A stretch of 6,560 nucleotides of DNA from an uncultured Solobacterium sp. (GCA_927911475.1 CAKMPP010000171.1:1-6560); one strand, 5' to 3'. Shown: positions 1 to 6,533, counted from the stretch's first letter. A program made the numbers and translations. The notes: a model not told the origin generated them from the sequence alone.

Positions 1-344
1 GAATCATAGAGTGCTTCTTCATTCCACTCAGTTGGATAGATATCCCAGCCTGTAGTTTGAAGTGATTGTACAAGTTCTTCTTTGTTTTGAATGCGACATG
101 GTTCTGTAATATCTGCAAAGCGATACTGTACTTGCATTTCATCTAGTTTATTTGCGTAGGATTGTAAAACTTCAGTTGCTTTATGAATTCCTTCTTTTGA
201 CATAATTCTATCTACATTAACATAGTCAATTAGATGTGCTGGAGTAGAAATATGTAAGATAGCTGTAGGGTAATGTTCGACCATCTCATAGACTAATAAG
301 ACGATGGTATTAGAGCCAATATCGGCAATTGCGTACTGTGTCAT
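1..344 (-). CDS. Ppx/GppA-family phosphatase, N-terminal part (cut by window edge)
   Basis: Reading leftward from an ATG at 344-342 there are 114 complete codons with no stop, and the frame runs off the window, so only the N-terminus is visible. It opens MTQYAIADIGSNTIVLLVYE. The DIGSNT at residues 8-13 is the phosphate-1 loop of the ASKHA fold as found in exopolyphosphatase / guanosine pentaphosphatase (Ppx/GppA) proteins, which hydrolyse polyphosphate or pppGpp in the cytoplasm. A later MSKEGIHKATEVLQSY stretch matches the usual 'seeGi.ka...L' helix of the family. The second conserved block, normally like ATASLR, reads FADITEPCRIQNKEEL and is divergent. A GAGG ribosome binding site lies 7 nt upstream of the ATG on the minus strand. 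The gene is divergent from pyrH. The family call is fairly safe; which substrate it uses cannot be told from this part. Confidence 0.8.
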   Translation of the reverse strand, partial: MTQYAIADIGSNTIVLLVYEMVEHYPTAILHISTPAHLIDYVNVDRIMSKEGIHKATEVLQSYANKLDEMQVQYRFADITEPCRIQNKEELVQSLQTTGWDIYPTEWNEEALYD

Positions 345-446
345 AGAATAACCTCGCTGTTATCATTAAACATATATAAAAAAGGAATGAAAACTCTTTC
401 TAGCAATGCTATAATACTATAGAAATACATATGGAGGAAAAACATC
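345..446. other. Divergent intergenic region between ppx/gppA-like gene and pyrH
   Basis: About 100 bp of very AT-rich sequence separates two outward-facing start codons. It holds the pyrH promoter and ribosome binding site on the plus strand and the GAGG site of the phosphatase gene on the minus strand. For the minus strand I see only weak promoter candidates, for example a TTGCTA or TTTTCA -35-like block before the TATATATG/TAATGAT stretch, and none is convincing. No RNA gene or attenuator-like hairpin is evident. Confidence 0.7.
387..415 (+). promoter_or_regulatory. Probable sigma-A promoter of pyrH-frr (extended -10)
   Basis: A perfect TATAAT lies at 410-415, preceded by TG at 407-408, giving the extended -10 form TGnTATAAT. 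A weak -35 match, ATGAAA at 387-392 (4 of 6 to TTGACA), sits at 17 bp spacing. Transcription would start near 421-423, leaving a leader of about 25 nt that contains the GGAGG at 433-437 and the pyrH ATG at 447. The extended -10 compensates for the poor -35. Confidence 0.7.
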
Positions 447-1160
447 ATGTATAAACGAGTTCTGTTGAAACTAAGTGGAGAAGCTTTAGCAGGGAATGAA
501 AAGAACTTTGATCCAAGCATCTTACAAAACCTTGCTTTGGAAATCAAAGAAGCACAGAAATTAGGAATTCAAATCGCTATCGTTGTTGGTGGAGGTAACT
601 TCATCCGCGGAAAAGTAGTTGAAGGATTAGGAATTGATCGCGTACAAGGCGACAATATGGGTATGTTAGCAACTGTTATTAATGCCCTAGCAATACAATC
701 ATCTCTGGAGGGTGTCGGTGTTGATACTAGGGTAATGACAAGTATTGAAATGTCTAAGGTTGCTGAACCATTTATTCAGCGTAGAGCGATTCGCCACTTG
801 GAAAAGGGTAGAGTTGTTATCTTTGGTGGAGGAACTGGAAGTCCATATTTCTCAACCGATACAACAGCAGCTTTAAGAGCGAGTGAAATTAAAGCAGAAG
901 TTATCTTAATGGCTAAAAATAGTGTAGACGGCGTGTATAGCGCAGATCCTAAGAAGGATCCAAATGCGAAGAAGTATACACATCTAACATACATGGACCT
1001 ATTGAATAATGGATTACAAGTCATGGACTCCACTGCCACAAGTATGTGCATGGATAATGACATGGAACTCATGGTATTTAACATGAATGAAAAGGACAAT
1101 ATCGTCAAAGCAATGAAGGGCGAAAAGATTGGAACAATCATTAATAAGGAGGAGAAGTAA
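447..1160 (+). CDS. pyrH: UMP kinase (uridylate kinase)
   Basis: PyrH phosphorylates UMP to UDP with ATP in the cytoplasm, feeding all pyrimidine nucleotide synthesis. It belongs to the amino-acid-kinase fold and normally works as a hexamer. The 237-residue protein has normal family length. Visible motifs are KLSGEAL at residues 8-14, VVGGGNFIRG in the phosphate-binding loop, the GMLATVINALA helix, FGGGTGSPYFSTDTTAALRA for UMP/ATP binding, and the C-terminal MDNDMELMVFNM block. The ATG at 447 has GGAGG at 433-437 with 9 nt spacing. frr follows after 2 nt, so the two are co-transcribed. The common rpsB-tsf-pyrH-frr order is broken here: the upstream neighbour is a divergent phosphatase gene, so pyrH appears to be the first gene of its transcript. 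Family members are often allosterically controlled by UTP and GTP, which cannot be read from this sequence. Confidence 0.97.
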   Translation: MYKRVLLKLSGEALAGNEKNFDPSILQNLALEIKEAQKLGIQIAIVVGGGNFIRGKVVEGLGIDRVQGDNMGMLATVINALAIQSSLEGVGVDTRVMTSIEMSKVAEPFIQRRAIRHLEKGRVVIFGGGTGSPYFSTDTTAALRASEIKAEVILMAKNSVDGVYSADPKKDPNAKKYTHLTYMDLLNNGLQVMDSTATSMCMDNDMELMVFNMNEKDNIVKAMKGEKIGTIINKEEK

Positions 1161-1162
1161 TA

Positions 1163-1709
1163 ATGGCATACGCAATTGTTGATTCCAGCGCAGTAAAGAT
1201 GGATAAGGTTATTGAACATCTACAATCAGAATTAAATACAGTACGTACAGGTGCAGCTAACGTTAAGATGTTAGACCGTGTTGAAGTGGACTACTATGGT
1301 TCTCCAACACCACTAAATCAGATTGCTGCTTTATCCGTTTCTGAAGGTCGTACACTTGTCATTAAGCCTTATGACCCAAGTAGTTTAAAGGCAATTGAAC
1401 ATGCTTGTAATGAAGCAGACTTAGGTATTGCACCATCAATGATGGAACAGTTGTGCGTTTAACAGTTCCACAATTAACAGGTGAAACACGTAAGGAAATG
1501 ACAAAGAAGGTTGATAAGATGGGCGAAGAATGCAAGATTCAAATCCGTAATATCCGCCGTGACGCAATGTCTGTCGTAAAGAAGGATAAGACAATGGATG
1601 AGGACACTCAAAAGGACTGCGAAAATGAAATTCAGAAGCTTACTGACAAGTATGTTAAGAAGATCGATGATTAGCAGCTGCTAAGAGTGCTGAAGTATTA
1701 AAAGTTTAA
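1163..1709 (+). CDS. frr: Ribosome recycling factor, interrupted by two single-base deletions
   Basis: RRF, with EF-G, splits the post-termination ribosome so it can be reused, and it is essential in bacteria. The start ATG at 1163 has AAGGAGG at 1146-1152. The first frame (1163-1462) gives the N-terminal helix and the YYGSPTPLNQIAALSV and VIKPYDPSSL blocks. After ADLGIAPS it shifts at 1438-1439, where one A is missing (TCAATGATGG for expected TCAAATGATGG). The reading then continues in the second frame as NDGTVVRLTVPQLTGETRKE and RNIRRDA, the hallmark RRF segments. A second deletion at 1671-1672 (GATTAG for expected GATTTAG) creates a false stop at 1672-1674. Restoring it adds LAAAKSAEVLKV and ends at TAA 1707-1709. 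The corrected protein is 182 residues, against about 185 in the family. A terminator follows 20 nt later. Sequencing error is more likely than loss of an essential gene. Confidence 0.93.
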
Positions 1710-1728
1710 TCTCAAACTATACTTTATG

Positions 1729-1757
1729 ATCAGTCTGTGTATCAGGCTGATTTTTTT
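1729..1757 (+). terminator. Rho-independent terminator after pyrH-frr
   Basis: A 9-bp stem pairs ATCAGTCTG (1729-1737) with CAGGCTGAT (1743-1751), with one G-U pair and a 5-nt TGTAT loop. It is followed directly by a T run to 1757. It lies 20 nt after the restored frr stop at 1709 and separates pyrH-frr from the uppS cluster. Confidence 0.88.
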
Positions 1758-1769
1758 GTAGTAAAAAGG

Positions 1770-1775
1770 TATAAT
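1770..1775 (+). promoter_or_regulatory. Probable -10 element of the uppS-cdsA-dxr-rseP cluster
   Basis: A perfect TATAAT sits 12 nt after the terminator T run and 23 nt before the uppS ATG. The -35 region at 17 bp spacing (CTGATT, 1747-1752) is poor and lies within the terminator's descending arm. No TGn extension is present. If used, transcription would begin near 1782, giving a leader of roughly 17 nt that includes only the ribosome binding site. Confidence 0.5.
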
Positions 1776-1798
1776 AAGATAGTTAGTGGAGAATTGAT

Positions 1799-2503
1799 AT
1801 GAATACATGTAAACACTTAGCAATTATCATGGATGGCAATGGTAGATGGGCCAAAGCACAAGGAAAACCTCGTACAGCAGGACATCTAGTCGGAAGTGAT
1901 AATGTTCGTACCATCGCAATTGCGGCAGATGAGATGGGAATTGAATATCTGACACTCTATGCTTTCTCAACTGAAAACTGGAAACGAACAGCTGATGAAG
2001 TAAACTACATTATGAAATTACCAGCATTCTTCTTTAAGAAGTATATGCAGGAGTTCTTAGATAGAGGCTTCCGTATGCGTATGATTGGAGAATTGGATAT
2101 GTTACCAAAAGCAACACAAAAGGTATTACGTGATGCTGAGGAAGAATCAAAAGACAATCACGGCTTATCACTCAACATTTGTATGAACTATGGCTCTAGA
2201 CGAGAAATTCTACTTGCGGCTAGAAAGTACGCACAGGATGTTGTGGATGGAAAAGCTACACTGGATATAGAAGAGGAAGACTTTGATCAATATATGATGA
2301 CAAAGGATTTCCCGCCAGTTGATCTTTTAATTCGTACAAGTGGCGAACAACGTATTTCGAACTATTTATTATGGCAGATTGCTTATGCGGAGTTAGAGTT
2401 TGTGCCAGAATCATGGCCAGAGTTTACGCCAGAAGTATTAAAGCGCTGCCTAGAGGAATATCAAAATCGAGATCGAAGATTTGGAGGAGTTAAGAATGTC
2501 TAA
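1799..2503 (+). CDS. uppS: Undecaprenyl diphosphate synthase (cis-prenyltransferase)
   Basis: UppS adds eight isopentenyl units in cis to farnesyl diphosphate, making the C55 carrier used for peptidoglycan and other wall polymers. It acts at the inner face of the membrane. The 234-residue protein is collinear with the whole family but a little shorter than the usual 240-260. Seen in order: HLAIIMDGNGRWAK with catalytic Asp12, the GHLVGSDNVR substrate loop, TLYAFSTENWKR, LNICMNYGSRREI, and the C-terminal RTSGEQRISNYLLWQIAYAE, with RDRRFGG near the end. The NYGSR block has Ser where NYGGR is most common. The ATG at 1799 has GGAG at 1788-1791, 7 nt upstream. The last 8 nt overlap cdsA. The isoprenoid supply gene dxr lies two genes on, so carrier synthesis and precursor supply share a transcript. 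Confidence 0.97.
   Translation: MNTCKHLAIIMDGNGRWAKAQGKPRTAGHLVGSDNVRTIAIAADEMGIEYLTLYAFSTENWKRTADEVNYIMKLPAFFFKKYMQEFLDRGFRMRMIGELDMLPKATQKVLRDAEEESKDNHGLSLNICMNYGSRREILLAARKYAQDVVDGKATLDIEEEDFDQYMMTKDFPPVDLLIRTSGEQRISNYLLWQIAYAELEFVPESWPEFTPEVLKRCLEEYQNRDRRFGGVKNV
2483..2490 (+). promoter_or_regulatory. Ribosome binding site that fixes the cdsA start
   Basis: GGAGGAGT lies inside the uppS 3' end and is 8 nt (counted from GGAGG) before the ATG at 2496. It overlaps the in-frame TTG at 2481, which therefore is not the start. The ATG at 2496 is preferred. Confidence 0.85.
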
Positions 2504-3284
2504 AATGAAATTAAAAACAATTGTTGCGTTTGTGATTATTCTTGTTGTAGCACCACCGCTCTATTTTGGTGGGGACTTATTACAGGCACTTTTGATTCTT
2601 GTAAGTGCATTAGGTTCTCTTGAGATTGCATCGTTAACTGACCAAAAGAAACATTGGTTCTTATCTTTGATGACATTAGTTGCTGTGATGGCAATGTACT
2701 ATATCAACCGTTCAATGTTTCCGGCGATTCTTGCGATTTGGGTGATTGTATTATTTGTTACAGAATTATTACGTGAAAACGAAAACAGTGATTTAACGGC
2801 GTATACATTACTAATGTCTATCTTATTAGGCTTAGGTTTACGTTGTATCTCTGTTATTTATCAAGATGGTGCCACAAAGGGATTTCTAACAATTATCTTT
2901 GTATTAATTGGCTGTTTCTTTTGTGATACAGGTGCCTATCTTTCTGGTTCTCTATTTGGAAAGCATAAGTTAATTCCGCATGTTTCACCAAATAAGACGG
3001 TTGAAGGTGCGATAGGCGGTTATCTAATTGGTGCGATAGGTGCTTTACTTTGGGGACTACTCGTTACAACATATCTTCCAAGAGAGTTTGTAATTACAGC
3101 TAGTTTGATTATTCCTGCGGTTGCACAAATTGGAGACTTAAGTTTCTCATCGATTAAACGTAGATTTAGTATTAAAGATTTCTCAAATATCTTGCCAGGA
3201 CATGGTGGTATCTTTGATCGTGTTGACTCATTGATTTTCTGTCTGATGGCTTTTAATGGCTTGATGATCTTATGGGGTATTTAA
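2496..3284 (+). CDS. cdsA: Phosphatidate cytidylyltransferase (CDP-diglyceride synthase)
   Basis: CdsA converts phosphatidic acid and CTP to CDP-diacylglycerol, the branch point for phosphatidylglycerol, cardiolipin and related lipids. It is an integral membrane enzyme. The 262-residue protein has roughly eight or nine hydrophobic segments, starting at about residues 7-25. It ends with the family signature at residues 213-245: GDLSFSSIKRR, then KDFSNILPGHGGIFDR, then VDS. The paired Asp214 / Asp241 and the Lys-Arg-Arg cluster are metal- and phosphate-binding positions known for the family. The start at ATG 2496 is set by GGAGG at 2483. The gene overlaps uppS by 8 nt, so translation is probably coupled. 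dxr starts 1 nt after its stop. The uppS-cdsA-dxr-rseP order is a widely conserved envelope cluster. Confidence 0.97.
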   Translation: MSKMKLKTIVAFVIILVVAPPLYFGGDLLQALLILVSALGSLEIASLTDQKKHWFLSLMTLVAVMAMYYINRSMFPAILAIWVIVLFVTELLRENENSDLTAYTLLMSILLGLGLRCISVIYQDGATKGFLTIIFVLIGCFFCDTGAYLSGSLFGKHKLIPHVSPNKTVEGAIGGYLIGAIGALLWGLLVTTYLPREFVITASLIIPAVAQIGDLSFSSIKRRFSIKDFSNILPGHGGIFDRVDSLIFCLMAFNGLMILWGI

Positions 3285-3285
3285 A

Positions 3286-4442
3286 ATGAAGCGTTTGATG
3301 TTATTGGGTGCTAGTGGTTCCATTGGTACCCAAACAATTGATGTTGTCTTACAACATCTGATGAGTTTTCACTTGTAGGAATGAGTGTTGGACATCGTAT
3401 TGATATTTTAAAAGAAATCCTAGCGAAGATTTATGTACCGCATGTCTGCGTATGTGAAGAAAAGGATATGCAAGAGTTATCTTCTCAATATCCTGATATT
3501 CATTTCTACTTCGGTGATGAAGGCTTAATTACACTTTCAAAAATGAAAGAGTATGATTTGTTAGTAAATGCACTCGTTGGCTTTGTAGGTTTTTTACCTA
3601 CGTTACATGCGATTCAAACAAGTCATCATATCGCTCTTGCTAATAAGGAAACACTGGTTGTTGGTGGGGAACTAATTGATAATGCTATCAAGGAATATGG
3701 TGTGTCTTTGTACCCAATTGATAGTGAGCACTCCGCCATCTTCCAAGCGCTACAGGGAAATGTACATAAAGAGATAAAGCGTCTTATCATTACAGCCTCT
3801 GGTGGTTCTTTCCGCAATCGAACAAGAGAAGAGTTAAAGGATGTAACTGTAGAACAGGCACTTGCGCATCCGAACTGGGCGATGGGCGCTAAGATTACAA
3901 TTGATAGTGCAGATATGATGAATAAGGGATTTGAAGTCATTGAAGCACATTACTTATTTGATATTGATTATGACCGTATTGATGTAGTAATGCATCCGGA
4001 GTCAGTGATTCATTCTATGGTCGAATATGTAGACCATAGTATTATGGCTCAACTTGGTGCACCAGATATGCGTTTGCCTATCCAGTATGCATTAACATGG
4101 CCGCATCGTTATCCACTTGATTTAGAGAAACCACTAGATTTAACAGAAGTTTCGACCTTACATTTTGCAAAGCCTGACTTTGAAAGATTCCCATTACTTG
4201 CACTAGCGTATGAAGCTGGAAAAAAGGGAGGTAATCTTCCAGCGGTTATGAATGCCGCAAATGAAGTTGCCAATGCAGCGTTTAGAAATAAACAGATATC
4301 ATTTTTACAGATAGAAGACATTGTTATAAGTGCAGTACATAATGTGGCTTATCAAGCAGTCAATACAGTACAAGATTTAATTGATGCGGATCGTTGGGGA
4401 AGAGACTTCGCATATCAACAAATACAAGGAGCGAACCAATGA
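3286..4442 (+). CDS. dxr: 1-deoxy-D-xylulose 5-phosphate reductoisomerase, with one single-base deletion
   Basis: Dxr turns DXP into 2-C-methyl-D-erythritol 4-phosphate using NADPH and a divalent metal. This is the first committed step of the MEP isoprenoid pathway. The true start is ATG 3286, giving MKRLMLLGASGSIGTQTIDV, the NADPH-binding Rossmann loop. After codon 24 (CAT, 3355-3357) one T is missing (CAACATCTGATG for expected CAACATTCTGATG), and the frame hits a stop at once. Restored, it reads through DEFSLVGMSVGHR into the long frame that ends at TGA 4440-4442. The corrected length is 385 residues, normal for the family. Other motifs are NKETLVVGG, PIDSEHSAIFQ (metal ligands Asp146, Glu148 in corrected numbering), ASGGSFRN, HPNWAMGAKITIDSADMMNK with GFE (Glu217), and MHPESVIHSMVEY. 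The ribosome binding site is weak (GGGG, 3274-3277), so coupling to cdsA is likely. The 4-nt ATGA overlap links it to rseP. Confidence 0.94.
4426..4431 (+). promoter_or_regulatory. Ribosome binding site that fixes the rseP start
   Basis: AAGGAG within the dxr 3' end lies 7 nt before the ATG at 4439. This makes ATG 4439 the start and not the upstream in-frame TTG at 4394, which would add a polar, non-membrane leader not seen in the family. Confidence 0.85.
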
Positions 4443-5500
4443 CAGCAGTTTTATTTATCGTATTACTTTCCATCATTGTTACGATTCATGAATTCGGACA
4501 TTTCTTAGTTGCCAAAGCATTTGGTGTCTATTGTTTTGAATTCTCAATCGGTATGGGACCAGCATTATTTACACGTAAAGGTAAAGAGACGAAGTTCTCT
4601 ATCCGTGCATTACCTATCGGTGGTTATGTCGCAATGGCAGGTGAAACCGAAGGGGATGAAGCCTATCCTGATGTAAAGGTTCCTGAGGGAAGAAGAATTA
4701 CAGACCAAAAACCATGGAAAAAGATCTGTATCATGCTTGCAGGTATCGCAATGAATTTCTTGCTTGCATGGGTTATCTTCTCTATGTTCTTGTTAAATAC
4801 TGGTACATTTACAAAATCAAGTGAACCAGTCATTGCTACGGTGTTAGAGAATAGCCCTGCTGAACATGCAGGCTTACAGGCAGGAGACCGTATTATTAAG
4901 GTTACCAAAGAAGATGGCTCATCCGTTGAACCAAAGACTTTCCTAGAGTTCCAAGCGTTCAACGGTGATAATAAGGGAACAGAAACCTTTACCATCCTTC
5001 GTGATGGCCAAACGCTTACGGTTGAAGTTACACCAACCTACAACAAAGAAACAGATAGTTACATGTTTGGTATTAGTGCAAAAGCAGGAGAACAGGTGAA
5101 GATTAATCTTCTAAACTGTTGGTATTATGGCTTAGTTGAGATGCAGGTTATTACATCAATGACCATACAAGCACTATTAAATCTTGTACGAGGTAAGGGT
5201 TTGAATCAATTATCTGGTCCTGTTGGAATTTATCAGGCAACAGCGACCTATGCAAGTCTTGGCTTTGGCGCATATATGATGTTAGTAGCACAAATTAGTT
5301 TGAATGTCGGTATTTTCAATCTATTGCCACTACCAGTATTAGATGGTGGACAGGTTGTGATTACAGTACTTGAATGGATTACAAGACGCCAGTTTAATGA
5401 AAAATTAAAGACTGCTATCATGATTGTTTGTTGGGTATTACTAATCGGTGTTATGATATTTGCGACATGGAACGATATTTCCAAATTATTTATAAAGTAG
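4439..5500 (+). CDS. rseP: Site-2-type intramembrane zinc metalloprotease
   Basis: This is the RseP/RasP family of membrane-embedded zinc proteases, which cut anti-sigma factors, signal-peptide remnants or cell-division proteins within the bilayer. The 353-residue protein starts with a transmembrane helix containing HEFGH at residues 17-21 (zinc ligands His17 and His21, catalytic Glu18). Next come the membrane-reentrant IRALPIGGYVAMAGE segment and a second helix near residues 98-120. One PDZ domain follows from about residue 125 (VIATVLENSPAEHAGLQAGD). Then come LSGPVGIYQ and the third zinc-ligand motif NLLPLPVLDGGQ with Asp302, and a C-terminal helix near 322-340. One PDZ is usual for Firmicutes, versus two in Escherichia coli. 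It is called rasP in Bacillus. The ATG overlaps the dxr stop by 4 nt. The substrate, and any partner site-1 protease, cannot be seen here. Confidence 0.96.
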   Translation: MTAVLFIVLLSIIVTIHEFGHFLVAKAFGVYCFEFSIGMGPALFTRKGKETKFSIRALPIGGYVAMAGETEGDEAYPDVKVPEGRRITDQKPWKKICIMLAGIAMNFLLAWVIFSMFLLNTGTFTKSSEPVIATVLENSPAEHAGLQAGDRIIKVTKEDGSSVEPKTFLEFQAFNGDNKGTETFTILRDGQTLTVEVTPTYNKETDSYMFGISAKAGEQVKINLLNCWYYGLVEMQVITSMTIQALLNLVRGKGLNQLSGPVGIYQATATYASLGFGAYMMLVAQISLNVGIFNLLPLPVLDGGQVVITVLEWITRRQFNEKLKTAIMIVCWVLLIGVMIFATWNDISKLFIK

Positions 5501-5516
5501 AGGAGATTAAAATAAA

Positions 5517-6529
5517 ATGAAAACAATTCTTGTTACTGGAGGTACTGGCTTTATTGGGTCGAATACTTGTGTGTCTTTGATTCATGCAGGTTATGACGTA
5601 ATTGTGCTAGATAATCTGTATAACTCAAAGGAAGTTGTATTAGACCGTATTGAAAAACTAACAGGTAAAAAGCCAAAGTTCTATAAGACAGATATCTTAG
5701 ACCGCAAGGGATTAGATCAGATTTTTGCTGAGAATAAGATTGATGCAGTCATTCACTTTGCTGGCTATAAGGCAGTAGGTGAATCTGTAGAAATTCCATT
5801 AACATATTATGAAAATAATATTACTGGTTCTTTAAACCTATATATGGCAATGAAGGAAGCTGGTTGTAAGACACTTGTATTCTCATCTAGTGCGACTGTT
5901 TATGGTTCTCCAGAATCCTGTCCAATTAGAGAAGATTTCCCAGTATCTACAACAAACCCTTATGGTTCTACAAAGTTAATGAATGAGATGATCTTACAGG
6001 ATTTGAGTAAGTCAGATCCTGAGTGGTCTATCATGTTATTACGCTACTTCAACCCAATTGGAGCACACCCAAGTGGACTATTAGGAGAAGTTCCAATGGT
6101 ATTCCTAATAACTTAGTACCATACATCGCGCGTGTTGCGATTGGTGTAACTGAGAAGGTACGTGTATTTGGTAATGACTACAATACAGTAGATGGCACAG
6201 GTGTTCGTGATTACATCCACGTATGTGATTTAGCAGATGGTCATATCGCAGCTGTTAAATATGCACTAGAGCACAAAGGTGTTGAAAAGGTGAACCTTGG
6301 TACAGGTAATGGTTATAGTGTATTACAGGTTATTCAAGCATACAGTAAGGCTTGTGGTAGAGAATTACCATATGAAATCTTGCCACGTAGAGCAGGAGAT
6401 GTTGCGGAATGCTATGCTGATCCAACAAAGGCATTCGAATTATTAGGTTGGAAGGCACAGTACAATATTGATCAGATGTGTAAGGATTCATGGAATTTTA
6501 CCCAAATGAATCCAAACGGAATCGAGTAG
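5517..6529 (+). CDS. galE: UDP-glucose 4-epimerase, with one single-base deletion
   Basis: GalE interconverts UDP-glucose and UDP-galactose (Leloir pathway and glycan precursor supply) using tightly bound NAD. It starts at ATG 5517 with AGGAG at 5501-5505. The TGGTGFIGSN loop near residues 7-16 binds NAD. The short-chain dehydrogenase triad is Ser124 (SSSATVYG), Tyr149 and Lys153 (NPYGSTK), the same numbering as the E. coli enzyme. After RYFNPIGAHPSGLLGEVP (Pro193) one A is missing at 6095-6096 (CCAATGG for expected CCAAATGG), which makes a false stop at 6114-6116. In the other frame it resumes as NGIPNNLVPYIARVAIG and ends at TAG 6527-6529. The corrected protein is 337 residues, against 338 in E. 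coli. Residue 192 is Val where GEDP is common. It follows rseP by 16 nt, so it may ride on the same transcript, though galE is not a usual member of that cluster. Confidence 0.94.
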
Positions 6530-6533
6530 TACT

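Noticed and set aside
776..1219. Minus-strand open frame of 147 codons across pyrH and the frr start
   Set aside because: It lies antisense to a well-conserved UMP kinase gene, has no family motifs and no ribosome binding site, and is a codon shadow.
1430..1465. Programmed ribosomal frameshifting in frr
   Set aside because: There is no slippery heptamer with a downstream structure, RRF is not known to use a shift in this way, and a second unrelated shift would be needed at 1671.
3626..3940. Minus-strand open frame within dxr
   Set aside because: It is antisense to conserved Dxr motifs and its Ser/Ile-rich composition is typical of a shadow frame. The same applies to 4109-4321, 4663-4995, 5248-5526 and 341-547.
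4015..4039. Perfect 8-bp inverted repeat (CTATGGTC and GACCATAG, 9-nt loop) inside dxr
   Set aside because: It encodes the conserved HSMVEYVDHSIM segment, has no T run after it, and sits mid-gene. A chance coding coincidence is the simplest reading.
4394..4438. Upstream TTG start for rseP giving a 15-residue polar leader
   Set aside because: The family begins directly with the HExxH-bearing helix, and the AAGGAG at 4426 points to ATG 4439.
3381..4442. dxr starting at the ATG at 3381
   Set aside because: That start would remove the NADPH-binding loop and has no good ribosome binding site. The missing N-terminus is plainly encoded from 3286 in another frame.
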